Source: Arthrobacter sp. Y81
Lineage (GTDB): Bacteria; Actinomycetota; Actinomycetes; Actinomycetales; Micrococcaceae
Reading direction: 5' to 3'
DNA length: 36,773 nucleotides
Assembly (NCBI RefSeq): GCF_002929335.1
Contig: NZ_PJIL01000028.1
Coordinates: forward strand, 1-36,773
Shown: piece by piece, positions 32,496-36,773 of the stretch
Layout of the letters: each line of letters opens with the position of its first letter
Position numbering within the stretch: the first letter of the stretch is position 1
Position numbers and translations under genes: made by a program
The notes under the pieces: generated by a model
The model's database searches: none
What the model was told of the DNA's origin: nothing
What the model saw: the letters and a program-made list of their open reading frames with translations, nothing else

Positions 32496-33480
32496 CGTTG
32501 CGGTTCATGTCTCCGACAAGCGTTGACATGATGTGCCCTTTGGCCGATGCCAATTGCCCTTTGCTGTCCATGACGAGTGTGAAAGTGTTCTGCATGCCAC
32601 CGTCCACTTGGGCCACCACGTTGTAGGTGACGCTGGCGACGGGCTTGTTCAGTTCCGGGGACCATGCGCCCTTGACCCCGGCGTAGGTGTCCAGACGGGT
32701 CACGGTACCCGGCTCATCGGTGTAGTACTTCTCGACGGTGTTCTTGTCCACCACACCGGCTTCGTCCTTCATCAGGCTGCGGTGTTCAACGATGTACTCG
32801 GTGTTGGGTCTCAGCCCTCCCCGGTCAGCGAAGTTCTCTTTGCGGTGGATCGGGAACGCACTGTCGCCGTGACGGAGTACAACGGTGTCGGTGACGTGGG
32901 CGGGCTTGGTGAAAGGCTCGGGCCTGATCAGGTCGTTCGTGACCGAGGCTGCGCCTGCCGTGGGGGCCTTAGGCGGAACGAAGGCCGGCGGGTTGTTCGC
33001 CCGGATCGAGCCGGCTTTATTGTCCAGCCAGTCGGCCGCTATGGGACCGCCGGCAATGGGCCACAGCTCCATTGGCAAGAGCAAAGCCGGTTCGAGGCAG
33101 TGCATCGTCCACAGTACGGATGCCATCGGCCGTTGCGGCGAGTCCCGTACCGACGGCGCGCTTGGCCGCTGTCAGGTTTTCCGCAGCTGTGGTCTTGACT
33201 GTGTCCAAAGCGGTGAAAACTCCGACCCGCATTTTGGTCATGTTATCCAGGACCTTTGCCGTCGTTTCCGGCATGACTATGTCCGACACTTTAAGGGCCA
33301 GGGACCCTGGCTTGGTGAGCAACGTGCTGGTGCTGTACAGGCCCTGGGCAGTGCTGCCCAGCGTTGTGGAGAGTTTGCCCAGCCGGGCGCTGTCCATCGT
33401 GGCGATGCTTAGTCTGTCCGCGGCCAGACCTGCTTTCCCCGTCATGGCCCCGGTCTTAGCACTCAGCCATCCTTTAGAGC
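32496..33480 (-). pseudogene. frameshifted fragment of a probable polymorphic toxin
   Basis: Two minus-strand frames belong together. The first (about 33480-33070) is Ala/Thr/Leu-rich helical sequence such as GSTAQGLYSTSTLLTKPGSL. The second (about 33065-32496) has NTEYIVEHRSLMKDEAGVVD, KNTVEKYYTDEPG, YNVVAQVDGGMQNTFTLV and GDMNRNAEQ, which resembles the lead-in of DNA/RNA non-specific endonuclease toxin domains. A frame change lies between 33055 and 33085. The catalytic GGH region expected next is absent, because the LacI remnant begins there. The N-terminal secretion part is also missing. The family call is tentative. Confidence 0.45.
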
Positions 33481-33557
33481 GCGGCGCGGCCCGACTCGCG
33501 GACTACGGGTCCGGCGAGCGGCCGACCTGCGGCCTCGACTTGTCCGCCGTTGTGAAT

Positions 33558-33579
33558 TGCGCACGCGATCGCATGCGCA
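33558..33579. promoter_or_regulatory. 22-bp imperfect palindrome upstream of DUF1206 gene
   Basis: TGCGCA-C-GCGATCGC-A-TGCGCA matches its own reverse complement at 20 of 22 positions. It lies 135 bases upstream of the DUF1206 ATG and may be a regulator site. No gene is evident in 33481-33714. Confidence 0.35.
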
Positions 33580-33636
33580 CCCACCCCTGACCCGGCTGCG
33601 GGCAAGTTCGTCTTCGCCGGCTCAGACCGGGCCTGT

Positions 33637-33663
33637 TTGAGCGTTGGGCTCCCGTGACAAAAT
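33637..33663 (+). promoter_or_regulatory. weak candidate promoter of the DUF1206 gene
   Basis: TTGAGC (33637-33642) and CAAAAT (33658-33663) are 15 bases apart, shorter than ideal. This is the best candidate before ATG 33715. Confidence 0.3.
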
Positions 33664-33714
33664 AGGAGTGTCGCACATCGCCGCATTTGCGCACGCTGGC
33701 ACTGAGGACCGGAA

Positions 33715-34533
33715 ATGAAGAAAGAGCTGAAGGACGCCGCGGACGCGGTCGAGGACGCATCGAACTCCAGGGCTCTCGTGATCGCCGCCAGGGCAGGTTT
33801 TGCCGTAAGCGGCGTGTTGCACGTTCTGACCGGGTCCGTCGCTATCCAGTTGGCCTCCGGCAAGGCCGGACAGGCGGACCAAGGCGGGGCCGTCGCCCAG
33901 CTCGCCGCCCAGCCCGCGGGACTGCTGCTGCTATGGACGGGATTCGCTGCCTGTGTGGCGCTGGCGCTCTGGCAAACCGGTAACGCCGTATTCGCCTACG
34001 GTCAGATGGAAGCCAAGAAGAAGATAGGGAAGAAACTTTCCGCCGCAGGCAAGGCGGTAGTGTTCGCCGTCATCGCGCTGACGTTCGCTGCCTCGGCAAG
34101 CGGAAACAGCAAGAACAGCGGACAATCCACCAGCGATTTCACGATCTCAATCATGAAAGCACCCGGGGGTGCGTTCCTGCTGATCGCCATCGGGGCCGCG
34201 ATCGCTGTCGTCGGCATTGTCTTCGTGGTCCTCGGATGCAAGGCATCGTTCAAGAAGGATCTGCGGCTGCCGTCCTCGGGCACGGGCCGGTCCGTTGTGA
34301 CGGGGCTGGGCGTGGTCGGCTACGTAGCCGAGGGCATCGCACTGTTTCTGGTGGGACTGCTGGTCATCATTGCCACAGTTAACGCCCACCCTCAGGAGTC
34401 CACCGGCTTGGACGGCGGATTGAAGGCCCTGCGCGAGCAGCCCTACGGAGTTTATATGCTGACCGCCGTCGGCGCCGGTCTGATCTGTTATGGCCTCTAC
34501 CTGATGGTGAAGGCCAAAATCGCGCGGATGTAA
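33715..34533 (+). CDS. DUF1206 family membrane protein
   Basis: A 272-residue membrane protein made of three repeats of two helices, the organisation of DUF1206. Each repeat starts with a similar motif: ARAGFAVSGVLHVLTGSVAI, GKAVVFAVIALTFA and GLGVVGYVAEGIALFLVGLL. A soluble, charged N terminus (about 20 residues) comes first. ATG 33715 has GAGGA six bases upstream. Function is unknown in the family. Confidence 0.88.
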   Translation: MKKELKDAADAVEDASNSRALVIAARAGFAVSGVLHVLTGSVAIQLASGKAGQADQGGAVAQLAAQPAGLLLLWTGFAACVALALWQTGNAVFAYGQMEAKKKIGKKLSAAGKAVVFAVIALTFAASASGNSKNSGQSTSDFTISIMKAPGGAFLLIAIGAAIAVVGIVFVVLGCKASFKKDLRLPSSGTGRSVVTGLGVVGYVAEGIALFLVGLLVIIATVNAHPQESTGLDGGLKALREQPYGVYMLTAVGAGLICYGLYLMVKAKIARM

Positions 34534-34547
34534 GCCGCCCGCCGACG

Positions 34548-34690
34548 CGGCCGGCAGCACCAGGTAGTACCAGAGCACAAGGGCGTCCCACCAGGTCGCC
34601 TCCGCTGCAGTCATGCGGCGCTCCGACTGATATCCGTTGAGGAACGCGGTCCGGACCTCAGGCGATACAGGGCCCCAGTCCCGAAACGCG
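34548..34690 (-). pseudogene. C-terminal fragment of a probable phosphotransferase
   Basis: A minus-strand frame gives DWGPVSPEVRTAFLNGYQSE and TAAEATWWDALVLWYYL, similar to the last helices of aminoglycoside/choline-kinase-like phosphotransferases. No catalytic motifs remain upstream, and the frame then runs antisense through the DUF1206 gene. In 34691-34937 I see no gene. Confidence 0.35.
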
Positions 34691-34937
34691 TTCCGAGCAT
34701 GACCGCCGATCGCGCCAGCTCGTCGATCCGATGTTCGAATCGGGCACCGCAAGGGTTCCACGGATAAGGGCGCCAGAAAACAGTAATGGCGGCTAAGGTC
34801 GGACGTCAGCCGAAACTGAGATCTTTCATTGCTCCCTTATGGATCCGACAATCCCAAGTCCGTGGATTTTGTGCTGGTGATCTAACAATTGGCGGCGAGG
34901 CCGGCATGGAGGCAATCCTGAGTGTCTAGGCAGCTCT

Positions 34938-35537
34938 CTAAGCACCGATGGCTGAGATGGCGTAGTGCGCGATGCGCAGTAGGTCGTCTTCGGTGGCTCC
35001 GTCACGGGCTTGCTGGCTCATCCCTTGGAGTGTTGCGCCGACGAAGGCGGCCATGGCGTGGGTGTCGGTGTCGTGGGCAATGATTCCGGCGTCGCGATCG
35101 CGGGTGAGTGTTTCGGCCATAGCGAGAATGTTGTCGTTGCGCATTTTTGACAGTCGGTCTGCGACGTGGCGGTTCGCGGCCGTCACCGCGACTGCCGAGC
35201 TGATCACCAGGCACCCGCCAGGGAATGTTGAAGATGGGTAGTGAGCGGCGGCTTCGATGAGGAGCCGGCGCATCAGACCGATCCCGGTGTCTTCTTCGTC
35301 GAAGGCGACTGACATGAAGCTCCCGTGGGTGGCGTTGTAGTGGTCAACCACCGAGAAGAACAGGTGTTCTTTGGATCCGAAGGCTTTGTACAGGCTCGGT
35401 GGATTGATTCCCATCGCCTTGGTGAGCTCGGCGAGGGACGCGCCTTCGTAGCCGCTGTCCCAGAAGACCAGTGTCGCTGACTCCAGGGCCTCGTCGATGT
35501 TGAATTTTCGTCCTTGACCTGCTTTTCCCGACACCAT
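34938..35537 (-). CDS. TetR-family regulator
   Basis: A 199-residue TetR/AcrR repressor. The N-terminal DNA-binding domain (about 10-55) has FNIDEALESATLVFWDSGYE, ASLAELTKAMGINPPSLYKA and FGSKEHLFF. The C-terminal part has the FPGGCLVISSAV and GATLQGMSQQARDGA pattern of the TetR_C subgroup often found beside oxidoreductases. ATG 35537 follows GAAGGG at short spacing. It is divergent from the SDR gene and probably represses it and itself, responding to a small reactive or aromatic compound. Confidence 0.93.
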   Translation of the reverse strand: MVSGKAGQGRKFNIDEALESATLVFWDSGYEGASLAELTKAMGINPPSLYKAFGSKEHLFFSVVDHYNATHGSFMSVAFDEEDTGIGLMRRLLIEAAAHYPSSTFPGGCLVISSAVAVTAANRHVADRLSKMRNDNILAMAETLTRDRDAGIIAHDTDTHAMAAFVGATLQGMSQQARDGATEDDLLRIAHYAISAIGA

Positions 35538-35634
35538 CGTCCCTTCGTTGATTCACCCTCGCAAAGCTCCCCAACGCCGGATATACATTCCAGTCTCCCC
35601 TACGAAAGCGTATGGCCTCTGTGGCCAGTGTCAC

Positions 35635-35663
35635 TTGAAAGACTCTGACATCTTTCTTGTAGT
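35635..35663 (+). promoter_or_regulatory. promoter of the SDR gene with nearby palindromes
   Basis: TTGAAA (35635-35640) and TGTAGT (35658-35663) are 17 bases apart. The palindrome ATACGTAT (35671-35678) sits at the predicted start point, and a related CGTATG lies in CTACGAAAGCGTATG about 75 bases earlier; these are candidate TetR sites. Confidence 0.42.
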
Positions 35664-35693
35664 GATCGCTATACGTATGCAAGTATCTCACTC

Positions 35694-36467
35694 ATGACCG
35701 AAACATACAAAGACCACATTGCCGTTGTTACCGGAGCCAGCCGCGGGATCGGCGCAGCAATCTCCACACGACTCGCTGCCGCTGGATTGACCGTCGCAGT
35801 CCACTACGGGCGGGACGAGGACGCTGCGGCCTCGGTAGTTGCCTCCATCGAGGCCACGGGCGGGAAAGCTTTCCCGTTCCAGGCAGATCTCGCAGTCGAT
35901 ACCGCCGCGCAGGACTTCTGGGCGTCTTTCGACAAGGCCACCGCCGGTGCCGGTGTCCTTGATCAGCCCGTCCAGGTTCTGGTCAACAACGCCGGCGTAA
36001 CGCTCCGCGGACCCATCGAGGAGTTCAGCCGCGAGGATTTCCTCACCCAGCAGGCGGTTAACGTCAACGCACCCTACTTCATCGTCAAGGAAAGCCTCTC
36101 CCGTATTCCGGACGGCGGCCGCATCGTGAACATCTCTTCCGGGGTCACTCGCATCGCGTTCCCCGAGATCATTGGGTACGCGCTCACCAAGGGTGCCATC
36201 GAAGCCTTCACCCTCACGCTGGCCAAGCACCTCGGCCCGCGAGAAATCACCGTCAACTCCGTAGCTCCGGGAGTGGTGGACACCGACATCAACGCCGAGT
36301 GGCTCCGCGGAAACGACGAAGCCCAGGCTGGTGTCGCTGCGAGCAGCGCCCTGGGCCGGGTAGGTCAGCCCGATGACATCGCCGGCATCGTGGCCTTCCT
36401 CGCCTCCGACGAAGCCCGCTGGGTCACCGGCCAAAAGATTGACGCCACCGGCGGCACCAACCTCTAA
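35694..36467 (+). CDS. short-chain dehydrogenase/reductase (classical SDR)
   Basis: A 257-residue NAD(P)-dependent oxidoreductase. It has the cofactor motif TGASRGIG (13-20), VLVNNAGVTLRG, the catalytic Ser in VNISSGV, and YALTK with the catalytic Tyr and Lys. PGVVDTDIN and VTGQKIDATGGTNL complete the C terminus. YGRDEDAA after the second strand (Arg) hints at NADP(H). FabG-like folding, but an oxidoreductase for a small carbonyl compound is more likely beside TetR. There is no clear ribosome-binding site before ATG 35694. Confidence 0.92.
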   Translation: MTETYKDHIAVVTGASRGIGAAISTRLAAAGLTVAVHYGRDEDAAASVVASIEATGGKAFPFQADLAVDTAAQDFWASFDKATAGAGVLDQPVQVLVNNAGVTLRGPIEEFSREDFLTQQAVNVNAPYFIVKESLSRIPDGGRIVNISSGVTRIAFPEIIGYALTKGAIEAFTLTLAKHLGPREITVNSVAPGVVDTDINAEWLRGNDEAQAGVAASSALGRVGQPDDIAGIVAFLASDEARWVTGQKIDATGGTNL

Positions 36468-36485
36468 CCCGGCACTAACCACCCA

Positions 36486-36502
36486 GGACACCCACAGTGT
36501 CC
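36486..36502 (+). terminator. hairpin after SDR gene
   Basis: GGACAC (36486-36491) pairs with GTGTCC (36497-36502) across a 5-base loop, 19 bases after the SDR stop. No T-run follows. Confidence 0.5.
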
Positions 36503-36691
36503 GGACGCATCGCATCACATTTCAGGGGGAATCATGAGGCATCCCGCCTGGCAATTCGCCTTCGGCACAAAAGTGCGGCAGACAACGAATGATACCTGCC
36601 ACACTCTCGGCCGCGTGGGCTCGAAGAGCACCGGGGCTCCTCGCGTCCGGATGCCCGCTGCGCCCTTCATGCCTGCGTTTTGGCAGGCGGC

Positions 36692-36773
36692 CTAGGTGTA
36701 TTGACCTGAGAGGTTAGTGACGCGGCTGGCCGGTGGCTGACCTTTGAGTGAGGTGTGGCCTCGGTGATGATTG
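36692..36773 (-). mobile_element. 3' end of an IS481-like transposase, cut by the window edge
   Basis: The minus strand from the window edge reads NHHRGHTSLKGQPPASRV then TNLSGQYT and TAG at 36692-36694. The HRGHT-L-G-PPASR ending is typical of IS481/IS3-group DDE transposases. The catalytic part lies outside the window. The terminal inverted repeat could not be placed with confidence in 36600-36691. Confidence 0.75.

Noticed and set aside
34725..34765. TTCGAAT sequence resembling a tRNA T-loop
   Set aside because: The flanking bases do not form the 5-bp T-stem and no acceptor, anticodon or D arm can be folded.
36534..36695. 53-codon open frame with AGGGGGA upstream
   Set aside because: No recognisable sequence, odd composition, and its stop falls in the end of the transposase gene; likely chance.
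1..36773. CRISPR arrays, rRNA or tRNA genes
   Set aside because: No regularly spaced repeats and no rRNA or tRNA-like sequence was seen on either strand.

Overview
The window is high-GC DNA with the gene content of an actinobacterium, most likely of the Arthrobacter/Pseudarthrobacter group (Micrococcaceae). The signs are DUF4193 and DUF3040 proteins, an ECF-type GGGAAC-N15-CGTT promoter, many 4-base ATGA/GTGA gene overlaps, two sugar ABC importers without their own ATPase, and an IS481-like transposase end. The taxonomic call is inference from gene families; no rRNA gene is present.

Left end (148-7162): a D-galactonate utilisation module. A minus-strand operon reads lipoprotein substrate-binding protein, two permeases, D-galactonate dehydratase (dgoD), a KDPG/KDPGal-type aldolase and a PfkB-type 2-keto-3-deoxysugar kinase. 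Together they import an aldonate and convert it by dehydration, phosphorylation and cleavage to pyruvate and a triose phosphate. A divergent FadR-type GntR regulator is probably translated from a leaderless message. A 12-bp-stem hairpin separates the binding-protein gene from the permease genes.

Middle (7299-22990): mixed accessory and housekeeping genes between deletion scars. Intact genes are an FAD monooxygenase, DUF4193 protein, small Cys protein, APC permease plus TrkH/KtrB K+ channel subunit (overlapping), DUF998 membrane protein, GT1-like glycosyltransferase, DUF3040 protein, P-type cation ATPase, DUF6262 protein, a Cys/His-rich small protein and a ZIP metal transporter. Remnants are of GT2, DUF2064 and epimerase genes, SulP and a Csp-like protein, an ABC ATPase, an integrase, and a second galactonate-type permease/dehydratase pair.

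Right-centre (22991-31532): an intact LacI-controlled catabolic operon: Tat-lipoprotein binding protein, two permeases, Gfo/Idh/MocA dehydrogenase, TIM-barrel isomerase/epimerase, ThuA-like protein and a second Gfo/Idh/MocA dehydrogenase. Two matching inverted repeats (CGAAA-NN-TTTCG) lie just downstream of the two divergent promoters and are the probable LacI operators. The enzyme set suggests uptake and breakdown of a glycoside or anhydrosugar through 3-keto intermediates. This is the best candidate here for an uncharacterised pathway.

Right end (31533-36773): a strong hairpin, a frameshifted LacI pseudogene fused to a frameshifted toxin-like fragment, a DUF1206 membrane protein, a phosphotransferase-like fragment, a divergent TetR/SDR pair, and the 3' end of an IS481-like transposase at the window edge.
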